Shown: piece by piece, positions 46,932 through 57,760 of the stretch
Layout of the letters: each line of letters begins with the position of its first letter
Position numbering within the stretch: the stretch's first letter is position 1
Assembly: GCA_037178855.1 (NCBI GenBank)
Contig: JASJZC010000002.1
Location: forward strand, 8,134,501-8,198,500
DNA length: 64,000 nt
Direction of reading: 5' to 3'
Source of the DNA: Oscheius sp. JU75
Lineage: Eukaryota > Nematoda > Chromadorea > Rhabditida > Rhabditidae
Translations under genes and position numbers: made by a program
The notes under the pieces: model-generated
What the model was told of the DNA's origin: nothing
The model's database searches: none
The model's input: only the letters and a program-made list of their open reading frames with translations

Positions 46932-49900
46932 CTAGGCTTGGTATCTAAATACGACACCCTGTTCCGCTTTGAGCACTATGGTCTTGTCACTGAAGTCTGT
47001 CATCTCTCGGGCACGGAACTGGTCGACATTTGAGGTGACAGCGATTATCTGTACTTTGGAGAGCTTGTAGTTACTGGGAAGATCTTGAAGAGGGAGAGAG
47101 ACAGAACCAGGCGCGAAGTTGACAGCGGCTACGTAGATCTGAGAACAGTGGTTGAGAAACAGAGAGACAGAAAGGCAGAGAGTCAAAAAGATAAAGAGAC
47201 AGGGAGACAGACAGTGACAGGCAGAGATACAGAGGAAGACAGGGAGAGAGATAAAAGGACAGCGAGAGACAGAGATAGAGAAACTGTGACAGAGAGAGAC
47301 AGACTCACATTTCCAGTAGTCACATTGTCCTTTTGACTGAACCTTGTCAGAACAAAGCCCCCGTCTACTAGTCTTCCAATCTAAACCAACTTTTGACTAT
47401 GATAGCAACTGGACTCACGAAAGTCTTTCCAGTCTTGATGACATCGTCTCTCTGTCTCAACTTCGCCAGTTTGGAAAACATTTTTAAATGGGAGCTTCCA
47501 GAGGTGTACTGTCTCTCCCAGTTGATATTTTTGTAGTCCGGATGGACGGGAACTTCCGGAGTGACTTCGGAAAAGCCGGCATGCTTGTCCCCAGTCCATT
47601 GCATGGCTCCACGCTGGACAGGAACTTTCGTGTCGTTGGCCAGGTCCCTCATTCCGAGCTCGTCACCATAGTAGACGTTGTTCACTCCGGGCAGAAGGAG
47701 CTGCAGCATTGAGAGAAGCTCAGCATGGGCTCGGGATCCAACTCTCGTGGCAACTCTTGACACGTAAGGATTCCCAAACTCCCATTGGGGCAGAACCTTT
47801 TCGTTGTTCTTGTGGAAGAGAAGCACGTCGGACAGAATCTCGTGAACACAGTTGGCGACGGTTCCTTCCATCTTGTGACAGATGTCTATTTTGGGAAAGT
47901 TACAAAGAGGAAGAGTAACTTACCAGTATCTTTGACTACCTTCCCCAGCTCGTAGTTGATAATCGAGTCGATGCCTGTCGCTGCTAAGACCCGCTTGTCC
48001 TTCTCGTTCGCGTCGTCGCGGGAGGCGAAGAGGGCTCTGGAACCGTTTCTTCAGTTAGTAAATTTAGGGAAAGTACGCGACAGGTTCCTTATCCCACTCT
48101 CAAGATTTGCGAGCTGTACGAGTATCAAAGGAAAGATGCGCGCGGCTTTCGTACGCCTGTCGCAGTCGGTTAGCACTCCGACTACGAAACAAACAATCCA
48201 GGTTCGATTCCCGATAGAATATAGAGTATTTCCAACGTCCAGCGGTACCTGAATTAGAACGCTGACGGCACAGTATTTGCGCGCGAACAAAAAATTCCAA
48301 ATTTTTGAATTTTCTTCATTTTCCGCACACTTTTTACAGATTCTGACTGTGTAACCGAATTCTAGACATGCATAAACCTACTTGACAGCAAATTTAGGGG
48401 AAATAGCTAAGAAAAGCGTGAAAATGGTCAAAATATGTGAGCAAAGCCCCATTTTCGGCTTCCACGCTTTTTTAGGCGTTTTTCTGGCAGATTTTTCTAC
48501 AAAATTGGTGTCAGGTAGATTTACTTAGGCCCCGAATCCAATGCCAATGTTAAAACAACTAAAAAAATGGCTGTAAACACTCAAAAAAAAAACTTTGACA
48601 GTATGAGCCCGGGCTACTGTAACTTCCTCGCAAGACCTTTCGCATTCTACCTTTAAAGAATTCGTAAGTGCCGCTGGAGGTTGGAAATAGACTATAAATC
48701 TAGAAGAATATCCCAGCAGTTCCTTCAGAAGGTATCTTACATTAATTCAAGATTACGGTAGACTCACATTTTCTTCTTCTCCTTCAGTGCCAGGCTCTCC
48801 TTGGCATACGTGTCCACGTGGTCTCGGATATCTCTGAGAACGTCCTGTACCGCAGACCAGTCAGCCTTATCCCCTTTGGCGGTCCTGGCCAGGTACTCGA
48901 TTCCTTGAAGGTAGAAGCCGTCCACACCGCGGTCGATCCAGTCGGACAGTACTGAGAACATATGAGAGCGAACTTGGCTGCTCTGCCAGTTCAGGACAGC
49001 AGCTCGACTGTCATTCTGTTCGTGTAGATAGACCAGATTTTTGTGTTTGGAGTAATACTCTCCGTCCGCCTCCTTGTTCGACCAGTGGTAGAACTGAAAA
49101 ATCTGGTAATGACAGAGAGGCAAAGAGACAGACAGAGGGAGGGAAAGAGCGGATTTACCTCGGAATAGTTCTTGCTCTCTGGTTTGCTTGCCGAAGCCGA
49201 AGCCAGGAACCACTCATGTTCCAACGAAGTCGTCGCAATTGGTATGCTTATCACAACCCTCATGTCCTTGTCATGAATCTTCTGGATCATGTCATCTGCC
49301 AGCTGATTCACGCCGAATCGTGAATCCATTTGGGCAAAATTGCGCACAGCGGAGCCCATATTGTCGGAGAGAAGAAATGGATTTGGCCAGACTGTCTAAA
49401 GTCCCAGAGTTTTGAAAACTAGCGGGAATGAAAAACCTGAATTCCGCTCTTTCGCAGATTCTCGAGACGATTGATGATGCCTGTCACATCTCCGACACCG
49501 TCACTGTCAGAGTCTTGGAAGGAGGGTATCCAAATCTGGAAGGGAAGATGTTAACTGTCACTGTCTCTCTTGTTCTGACTGTCCATTCTCCTTAATCCCT
49601 CTTCCCCAAATATTATGACGCGTGTTCAATCTTGTCCCAACACGTGTGCTACAGCTGCCCCTTTGCGAAAGAAGAGCAGCTGTTCGCATCACTCCCTCTT
49701 CCCAATCATCACATCCGGATTTGATACATCGCGACACTGATAAAAGAAACACCGCTTTGGTATAAAAGACTCACGTTGTAGGCAACAGCTGACTGCCACC
49801 AATGTGGTTTCTCCTGAGCTTGGCAGCCTGGAGAGGTCCAGACGACATAGACGACACCGAGGAACATGGCTAGCCATAGGAGGATGAGGAGGAGAAAGAG

Positions 49901-51745
49901 GACTATCCTGAAATCTTTTTGTTCCTCCGTCTCTCTGTCGCGGTCTCTCCGTTTCTCTGTCTCTCTACCTCTCTGCCTCGAACAGATCCCTCATCCATCA
50001 ATAATTAGCTCCTCACAGCGGGCTTTCCCTGTCTCTGTTCAAAACGTGTGGGAACCAAAAGTAGACCCTGCGCGATGAAATACTATCTCCCTTAAACAAC
50101 CGCGACCGGCCCGAGAAAAAATGCATCGAGACTGCTCGTTAAAGTGCCGAAACTGAAACGTGGTTCCCCTTAATTATCGGCAGTGGGGCCGGGCGGCTGG
50201 CCCTCTGATTTAGGCTTTATGGCGTTTATCCGAGGGTTCATCTGGTCATATAAACAGATTTACGACAGATTAGCAAGCGTATGCTATGTGAGAGAAGAAG
50301 TCTCTGTCTATCTTTTAGTCTTTGTCAAAACTGTCCACTTATGCTCCTAGTCACCCGCTTATTTCGACACAAAGTGCGTTGCTGGCTGTTTGTTGTTCGA
50401 ATTACAGGGAGACTGACTGTCGGATTAGCGCCTGACCAGCAGCGGAGAGAGTCTAACCCGGTCCCGGTCTCTGTCACTGTCATTGTCCCTCACCTGATTA
50501 CTCTCCACTTAACATCCGACCTATACTTCGCCAACTCCTTCTCAGTCAACCCGATTTGATCCCTCCTGGTGTCCACTTGAAACTGTTCAATCTCCGCTGA
50601 CGGCACCTGAAATCGTTCTAATCCTATTAGCATCATTCACCCCACTACTCGACCTTGGCAGGGTGGAGGCGCAGGCTGCGGGGTCAATTGACAGTTTATA
50701 AAAACCAGACACTCTGTTTGCCCTTTTCCAGCTTCCCTGCGCCGTATACGCACGCGTAGTTGTAGCCACAAGGAGAGCTAATTTCGTTTGGCAGGGAAAG
50801 AGACGGATGCGACGGCGAATCATAATTAGAGGGAAGAAGGTTAGCCCTGCAGTATGGTGGGTCTGTGATTGCATGCTAGAGGAGGATATAATGAGCCAGT
50901 GGCAATATGTTTGAGCGGAAATTGGGAGCTGGTTGAGTCAATTCTACCTCAAAAAACAAACTTGTCCAGAAATTGGATGGGAAGAGAACAGTATCGGCTA
51001 CCTTTTTTATGCCACACGACCACAATATCTGTCTTGTCACCCCTGTCACTCTGTTTCGGTATATTTTCCCTGTCTCTTAATTCATGTCCCCCTGTCACTG
51101 TCTTGCTATTTACCCAGTATCTCTGCCTGACTGATCATCCAATCCAATCTCCTGTCTGCTTGTAACTGTCACACTGTCTGGTTGTCATAATCATGTACTC
51201 TCTATCTCTGTCCCCACGACCTACGTTTTATCTTGCCCATCCGACCCAATCCTTCTGTCAATTACCCGTCATGCAGTCTGTCTCACCATCGTCAGTTTCT
51301 GTTAACTCGACTATCGTCTTCTGTCAACTGCATTGCCTCTCTGTCTTCCTGTCTTTTTTTCAGTCAATCTGTCAGTCACCCTGTCATCTAGATGCGTATT
51401 AATCTGTCACTCTCACTTCCGCTCCTCATCCCCAATTCCTCCCAATTTTCATTTTAAAAGGGCCCCAGTATCATGCCCTTCACATCAAAGGATCATTTCC
51501 TCTCGCTCGCTCTCGGCCGAATAGACTCTTTGCTAGTCATTGAAAATGCACGTGTCTCTCTCTGTCCCTCTTTCTCTCCATACCTGACTATAAGCTTTCT
51601 GAGGAAGAGGGGTGGCTTTCGGTGGTGGGAGAGGATTCCCAGATATTGCTGAAATGTAGCTCTCCGTTTTTGTTCCTCTGTCTACATCGTAGTACCGGGG
51701 AGTTTTGCCCTGAGGGCCCGGCATCAGGCTCTCCGAGGCACTCAT
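46932..51745 (-). CDS. SLC3/4F2hc-like amino-acid-transporter heavy chain (ATGP type)
   Basis: Type II glycoprotein resembling SLC3A2/rBAT and C. elegans ATGP proteins, which partner with LAT light chains to bring amino-acid exchangers to the plasma membrane. Exon 1 (51584-51745) starts MSASESLMPGPQGKTPRYYD; an exon at 50502-50606 has LTEKELAKYRSDVKW. A single membrane helix follows (IVLFLLLILLWLAMFLGVVY, ~49860-49907), then an alpha-amylase-like ectodomain: EKPHWWQSAVAYN, IWIPSFQDSDSDGVGDVTGI, RGVDGFYLQGIEYLAR, LPGVNNVYYGDELGM and a C-terminal beta domain ending FRYQA at 46932. The barrel lacks the GH13 catalytic acid after DGF, consistent with a non-enzymatic chaperone subunit. NDS and NVT sequons occur. 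The join between 50502 and 49907 is out of phase, so one exon is probably missing from my model. One intron holds a 0.5-kb foldback. Confidence 0.87.
48147..48705. repeat. 0.5-kb foldback element, second copy
   Basis: A tRNA-like module (CGCAGTCGGTTAGCACTCCG... CAGGTTCGATTCCCG, 48161-48212) leads into ATAGAGTATTTCCAACGTCCAGCGG..., whose complement CCGCTGGAGGTTGGAAATAGACTATA ends near 48696. A nested inner pair (CTACTTGACAGCAAATTTAG and AAATTGGTGTCAGGTAG) encloses CCCATTTTCGG. It shares order and motifs with 37283-37808 and sits in an intron of the transporter heavy chain gene. Confidence 0.85.
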
Positions 51746-51938
51746 GCCCGCCGGCTTGTTCCTGCAAAGAGATTGATGAAATGCCAGGTGACAGAGGCAA
51801 AAAAAAGAGGAGGGATACAGAGAGGAGGAGAGTAAACTAAACGGCTGAGGCAATTTCTTTGGAAATTATCAAAATTTGTATAGACTGGCCTGCATAAACC
51901 TAATTTTTCGGATATAAAGTGGCCAATTTCGGCTTTGT

Positions 51939-51990
51939 AATATTTTGCAAACTTGTAGAGCAGATCAAGGGCTACATTATTGCAGAATAT
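51939..51990. repeat. Dispersed palindrome, copy 12
   Basis: AATATTTTGCAAACTTGTAG pairs with GCTACATTATTGCAGAATATC. Confidence 0.8.
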
Positions 51991-52360
51991 CAAAAAACTT
52001 AAATCATGTCTTCGAAGAAAATAAAGTATTTTGGACCCAAAAATGGACGAGAAAATGATAATTTAAAAAGAATAGAAGATAATCTGTCACTAATGTGCGT
52101 CCAAAGACTTGCCGCGTGCAGAGAGGAATTATTGCGCCACCCACGAGGGCTGCGAGGAAACAACATGCTTTGGAGGCGTGGCCAGACACAACTGAACTGC
52201 TATATGGAGGAGAAGAGACGCAGAGAGAGAGAGTGCAGTCTTTGTGACAGCCGTTTCGAGGACAGAGAAAAACAATTGCAGCCGCGGGTTTAATAGCAAA
52301 CCAATAGAAATTTATTAACCATAAAAACTGAAAAACTTGATGGAATAGGGGCCTGTAGAT

Positions 52361-52420
52361 TTAGTCGACGATGTCGATGGCGAAGCCGAAAGCCTTCTGG
52401 ACGAGGGAGGAGACGGAGGA
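52361..52420 (-). CDS. Orphan 3'-terminal exon
   Basis: On the minus strand a TTTTTTCAG acceptor opens 20 codons (SSVSSLVQKAFGFAIDIVD, stop). An AATAAA signal (TTAATAAATTTC) follows ~45 bases after the stop. This looks like a genuine last exon with its poly(A) site, but I found no matching upstream exon. The 52.8-53.7 kb gene has its own stop. It could be an alternative 3' exon of that gene or the end of a short gene. Confidence 0.4.
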   Translation of the reverse strand, partial: SSVSSLVQKAFGFAIDIVD

Positions 52421-52786
52421 CTGAAAAAAGGTTTCAATAGACTTTTGTATAGGAAAAAATACGGTACATTTTACAGTTCTTGTCACGAAAAACTATCAGA
52501 ACCTAGACAGTACTTCCGTGCAATGCATTCTTTGCCCTGTCTATGGAATTTTTTTTGATACAGTAGGATTTTTTGACACAAACTGAAGGTAAGTAAGAGA
52601 TAGAAAAGGTACCAAAGATTACGGTGTTTATCAGTTTTGAAACGGGTTTCGAAACTTCAAGTTCAACATTTTCGAACTTTTCGTCTTTTCACCTATTTCT
52701 CTAATTTTGTAGATTTCTGGCGTCGAGAAAAAATTTCAGAAAAAGATGACCTTTACAAGAACGGCTACATCCTTCTTAGTTAGCGA

Positions 52787-53739
52787 TTACGACCAAATTT
52801 CATGGATTTCCGAGGCTTTTTGGGCAGGAAAAATTTTGGGCAGAATAACCTCATTCATTTCCGCATTTCTCTTCCTTTCCCTCAAAACTCTTCTCTCATA
52901 TGAGCAGGCAGCTATTCTCTCGTTGATCTCCGCCGTATGAATTGTGGGAAATTTTGTCGGCCTTATTTTGTTCAGGTTCGACTCTGTCTCGATCTTGATG
53001 CGATTATTCGAGCGGCTGACAATCCACGGAGTTGAGGAGGCTACCTGCTGCCAGTCTTCCACCTGGTATCTCTGGAGTTTGGGTACATTTTGGTAGAAAA
53101 GATGAAAAACTGACCAAGCCACGATTATTAGGCTTTGTCCAGGGGTTTTTCATTTCAATTTTGGGTCGATTGTACTTGGGAAGAAGTTGTTGGCCGGGCC
53201 GCTTGAAATACCCTTCCATTTCGCTCTAAATGTGTATATTGGATAAAAATATCTTAAATGGATCAACCTCAAGGCTAATTTCAGGCTTTTTGCTAGATTT
53301 CAACTTGACAGGCCATCTGGGCTTCTTGACCACCGGTCTGACTGCCATTTCATTGTTTTCAGACAGCGCGGGTGGCTCTTCCGCCTCCGGATCATCGTCC
53401 AGCACGATTTTGATGATGTTTTTGAAGAGGCGCTCGCAGTGCTTTCTCTCCAGAGATGGAATGAGCTCGAGATGGACTGGAGGGGTGCTGAAAGTTGTAA
53501 TTAGCATTAAATACAGGCAAATCTGCCAAACTTCGTCGGAAAACTGACCTGGCAAAGTTGATTTCGGTGTCTGCCTTGAAAAGTTTTGCTCGAGCTCCTT
53601 CGTATGATTCCAACTTAGCTGCGAACGGCTCGGCTCCACAGACGCTCTTCCATTCGGCGATTGTGTGGAATTCTGTGTCAAAGCTAGTTCGGCAGAGCAG
53701 ATCCTCGCGTAGAAGACCTCGTCTCGTCCATTCTGTCAT
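52787..53739 (-). CDS. Unrecognised protein, 4 exons
   Basis: Exons 53549-53739, 53268-53487, 53115-53225 and 52787-53071 join in frame to 268 residues, each with proper donor and acceptor. It starts MTEWTRRGLLREDLLCRTSF. The middle has an acidic stretch (VLDDDPEAEEPPALSENNE) then a basic Pro/Lys stretch (KKPRWPVKLKSSKKPE). The C-terminus is charged and possibly helical. No signal peptide, membrane segment or known domain was seen. A TTTAG acceptor just before the start could be a trans-splice site, and further coding-like sequence lies at ~53800-53860 (MSTLIGAGWYYLDYNYYLQ), so the true N-terminus may be longer. Confidence 0.55.
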
Positions 53740-54568
53740 ATCTCTCGAGCTGAACGGGCCTAAACTTGTGTTTGTCAGAAGAAAAACGTGTTCAAGCCTT
53801 GTAAATAGTAGTTGTAGTCCAAATAGTACCAGCCAGCTCCGATTAGGGTCGACATTTCTGCAATAAGGATAGTAGAAAAGGTGAAGAACTTTCTGCGAGT
53901 CTGAGCAGAATTTTTCCTCAAAATTTCAGGCGAAGAAGCAAGTACTTTGGAGAGTTTCTGTTTTAGGAGTGAATCGTGAATTAAGACAAGATGGATTGAA
54001 CAGTTTGACAAGATATTCACTGCAAAATGGACAAACGAGATCTTCGAAGGTTAGCTTCCTTCAGTTTAAAAAACTTGCAATTTGCAGATTAAGAAAACGA
54101 CACAAATAAGGCGATCACGACGAATGGAAAAGACTGGATTTGTACAAGGTTCTAAATAATTGGTGAGAATGCCTATCCAGCCTATTTTCACAAGAATTGG
54201 TTTCCAGGATGTCGAAAAACAATCTTGACAAGTAGACGCAATCGGACCTACTTTCTACCTACAACAAAACGAGGTATTTAGGCTTCTTTGGCAGAGTTAG
54301 ATTATGGTTCTCAGCAACAAGAAGGAATACGAAGCAGCCAATCGAAGTTTGTCCCCAAACACGATGTTCTTCAAGCTTTCTGATGACTGGATCGCTCGAC
54401 AACCCGCCGCTGCAGCTATCAAAAAGCTTTGCTTGTAATCACACCAAGACTATTCATGCCCGTTTGAGACATCATTCGAAAGAAAGCTATAGAATATGTG
54501 TTGTGTTTGACAGGAAGGATACAAATTGGGAGGTATTTACTGGAACAGAAGTATTGAAAAATGTAGGG
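53740..54568. other. Spacer between unrecognised genes
   Basis: About 830 bases. One possible upstream exon fragment lies near 53803-53860 on the minus strand; otherwise nothing recognised. Confidence 0.4.
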
Positions 54569-55077
54569 TCACTGCATGATGTTCTTCTTGATTGTGTTCT
54601 GAAGTGTTTTCTCGTTGAAATCGTTCTGAAAAGATGGATTTAGCTCATCCTGAAAGTGGCTAACCATGGTGTCGCGAAGAGAGCTGGAATCGATGATAAA
54701 GTTATGCTGGTCTGTGGTGCTCCTGTACGTCAGCCTGAAAAACTGTTGTTGAAATGATGAGAGAAAAGGCTAACCATCTCTGCGTGGCAAAGAAAATGTT
54801 TCTATGAAGTATTCGTTCTTCTTCTGTCATCAGATGAGCTTCCAAATTTTTGTTTCGAAGATTGTCGTCGAAGTTCTTCTCGGTGTACTGAAAGTAGAGA
54901 TTAAAAAAATAGAAAGCAACATACTTTCTTTTGCTGCGCCTTGGCGAGCGCTCGACGAACTATTCGAATGGATTCGGCCTTGGCATTGACATCTTCTCCA
55001 ATCAGTGCAGTGACTTTTTGCTCTTCGATAAACTGGATGTCGTCGTCATCGCTGAGGCACGACTTATTTGTAGCCAT
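54569..55077 (-). CDS. Small unrecognised protein, 3 exons
   Basis: Exons 54925-55077, 54775-54887 and 54569-54734 join in frame to 143 residues: MATNKSCLSDDDDIQFIEEQ..., IRIVRRALAKAQQKKYTEK, EEERILHRNIFFATQRWLTY, ending FNEKTLQNTIKKNIMQ. It is acidic at the start, then probably helical, without signal peptide or membrane segment. Not recognised. Splice sites are consensus and the start codon is the first ATG of the open segment. Confidence 0.5.
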
Positions 55078-55909
55078 TTTTGTCGAATCTGAAGCTGTAA
55101 GGAGTTTTAAAAGCATAAAGAGTGGGGGTAAGAATTCACACGCGATCACAGAATTCGTCACAAAGTGCAAAATATTCACAAGAAGTTTGTGAAACAAGTT
55201 TACAGAGCCGACCTGTTTGAAAATCCGGGCCAGAAAGCTGACATTCACTGCGCACCAACTTAATGCAGAAAATAACGGTATGAATCGCAGTTCAAATAGA
55301 ATTTTAAAGCGTGTCTTCGGCGTCAATTTGGCAGGAACGGTGTAAGTTCAAACTTTTTGTTCATATCTTTTTTGCCAACTTTTTCTTGCAGTTGTATATT
55401 TCTGGGGTTATTTTTCACGCTGAGCTCGAAAAACATAGTGACAGTATGGAAAATCAATGTAGAACGAAGAAAACGCAAAAAATAATCCCGAGAAATGTTA
55501 AAGGACTGTCAAGGGGTCTCGAGGCGGCTTACATGACCCGGAGACTTCCTTTAACCATAAGATTCTGAGCCAGGCCTGCGGGGCCTTATTTCTCCAGAAG
55601 TCTTCCTATCGTTTGATACAAAGGATTCGCCAGTTTTTTTGCTTGCAATCTTGCAGGCGTGAAAGGAAGATGGTTGAACAATTTACGTGAAAAACAAAAG
55701 GAGAACCCTTTGAAGTAGGTAAGGGAGTCGCACAAAATGTATGGGCCGCAGTTGGTCCCTGATTTTGATACTTTCTCTTCTGAAGAGAGTGTCACATTTT
55801 AATGGTTTAATATTAAACACCGCTAGAAGAATAGAGGCAAACTAAAACAAAAGACTAATAATCCTTCCAACAAGCAACAAGAGGAAAGACATCAATTTAC
55901 TAAAGCCTA
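55078..55909. other. Spacer without recognised gene
   Basis: About 830 bases upstream of the 143-residue gene. No convincing exon on either strand. Confidence 0.45.
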
Positions 55910-57149
55910 TCAATGGGACACAATCTCAAATGAATAAACAGCTGTATGTTCTCCAACTTTCGTGAAAGTTGACTCGACAGTCTTTCTTCCAGCCGCAAAC
56001 TGAAAACTGAGAGTATAGTTTCTGTTTCTTCCATTGCACACAAGATTGAATTGGGCAAGATGATCACGGAGCTCGCGTAGCGTTGGATAGCATTCGATCC
56101 TTCCAGGAGCCATTAAGGGTACGGTCACTATGAATTCCTGGAAGGTATCCTGATTTTTTATCCTGATATTCTGATGCTGATTTTGAAGAGTCTAAGTATT
56201 AGGTTCACAAAAAATGAAATGGAATTACTTACACCGATAATTTCATCGAAGTGAGTGAGAAGATCGTGTTTTGAAAACAGCTCGGTTCCTCCTAGGCGGA
56301 AAAAGACCTTTGGAATGAACTGTATTGCATTTCCAGCATGTTTGAGCAAAGAACGTGGTGACATATTCGATACTATAAGTTTTTGCTTAAAGAATGATGG
56401 ATTAGTATAGTTCGCATAGTTTACCAGCTGCTGAGCTCCTAAGCTCTGAAAAGAATCCATTTCCCAGCGAATGCTGTAGTCATTAAGATCGTAACAGCGC
56501 GGACGAAGTGCTTCAACAATCGGTTCCATCGTCACTGGTGTTGCGGCGACAGTGCCTCTTAGGCTAAGCATGGTACACTTCATCTCACTTTTTTTTAAAA
56601 ACGAGGCGAACGGCTCGATTCTGTTTGATGGAAATGAAACTGAAATTTGATTTTTTGTTTTGAAACGAAAGAACGATGGATTTTGGTTTTTAAATTGACT
56701 CACCGAAACAAACAACGTTGAAGTGATGGTTTTGTAGGGCAAAATTAAATGGTTCGAAGTTTCTGATAATCAAATGCTTAGAAATAACATATGTAGAATT
56801 CCACGCAGTTACTACAACCAATTTTGCTGAAACTGTTTGCACATCTTTTTCCTGAAACATAAAATGTGATTTTTTTGCAGGAAAATACTTAAGTGAAATT
56901 CATGAATTTCTACTCTGTCGCCATGATATTTGAAAGCACGCTTTCGCGTTATATCTCTCCATCGGCGACAAGTTCTGGTAGCCCTATATGAGCTTAGCAG
57001 TTGCATCTGAATATATAAACTCATCACAAACAGAAATAAATTGCCTTTTTGACTACTTTTGTAACCAGAGTATCTTCCACATTAGCTAAGACTATGGACC
57101 CCTCTGCTTGTCTCTGCCGTTTTGCCAAAGGCGAGGCAGGCTCTTCCAT
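55910..57149 (-). CDS. F-box-like protein
   Basis: Five exons (57057-57149, 56914-57006, 56704-56851, 56233-56639, 55910-56191) join in frame to 340 residues. Residues ~20-55 read LANVEDTLVTKMQLLSSYRA then TRTCRRWRDITRKR, resembling the end of an F-box (helices followed by the C-x-x-W signature) that would dock on SKP1 in an SCF ubiquitin ligase. The remaining ~270 residues are beta-rich-looking and diverged, with no recognised domain, similar in style to the fast-evolving C-terminal regions of nematode F-box proteins. The F-box match is short and lacks the leading LP, so the call is tentative; the gene structure itself is well supported. Confidence 0.5.
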
Positions 57150-57317
57150 CTAAACGACTGTAATCTGCTTCAAGAGATATGTGTTGTTCAGAAAATTCGT
57201 TAAAACAGCTAAAATGTAGAAAAACAAGAGCGCCCACATTGTAAGAATTTAAATTGTTCTCCCGTCAAACCATTTATTGCGGTTAGGGCGCATATACCAG
57301 GATTCGGTTAGGTGATC

Positions 57318-57550
57318 TCTCTACTACTAAAGTGCAATGGTGTCCGTCCGTCCGTGCGTCACCACGAGAAAAAAGTTGGCAAGTCATGGCATGTCAAGAA
57401 CTAAGTTGACAAGTCAGCTTTGGGGGGAAACTTGGGAACTTGGAGAAGCGGCGAAGTCGCCTGTTGTAAATGCTAAGTCAATAAGGGGCGGCGAAGCCGT
57501 CGTAGACGGCTGGTGTTGCTTACTAAAGTCCATGCTCAACAGTAATAAAT
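57318..57550 (+). mobile_element. Helitron-like 5' end, non-autonomous fragment
   Basis: Begins TCTCTACTACTAAAGTGCAATGG then a run of GTCCGTCCGTCCGTGCG, typical of nematode Helitron 5' termini (TC start, TCTCTACTA-like). Internal blocks GGCAAGTCATGGCATGTCAA and GGGGAAACTTGGGAACTT recur at 18035-18136. No replicase or helicase coding sequence and no clear CTRR hairpin end were found. Confidence 0.45.
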
Positions 57551-57760
57551 AATTTGTAGAAGTGTAGAAGAGTGTAAACTACGACTCTACTCCTCAATTT
57601 TTAACTACTACAATAGTTCGCTTTATCTCGGCTCGCAATCTTCACACAAGATCTTAACCCGTGCCCGCACCCGATAAAAAATAACTGCTGTGAAAACAAA
57701 TGAATTCTTTACACGTTGAACAATGTCCATACCTCGTATTAATGCAAAAACTGAGGGGAT

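Noticed and set aside
46932-51745. Active alpha-glucosidase or amylase
   Set aside because: The catalytic Asp after the DGF strand is replaced (DGFYLQGIEYL), and the protein has an SLC3-type N-terminal membrane anchor.
57337-57552. Plus-strand protein-coding gene (MVSVRPCVTTRKK...)
   Set aside because: It overlaps the Helitron-like repeat whose blocks recur at 18.04 kb. There are no splice sites and no recognisable protein.
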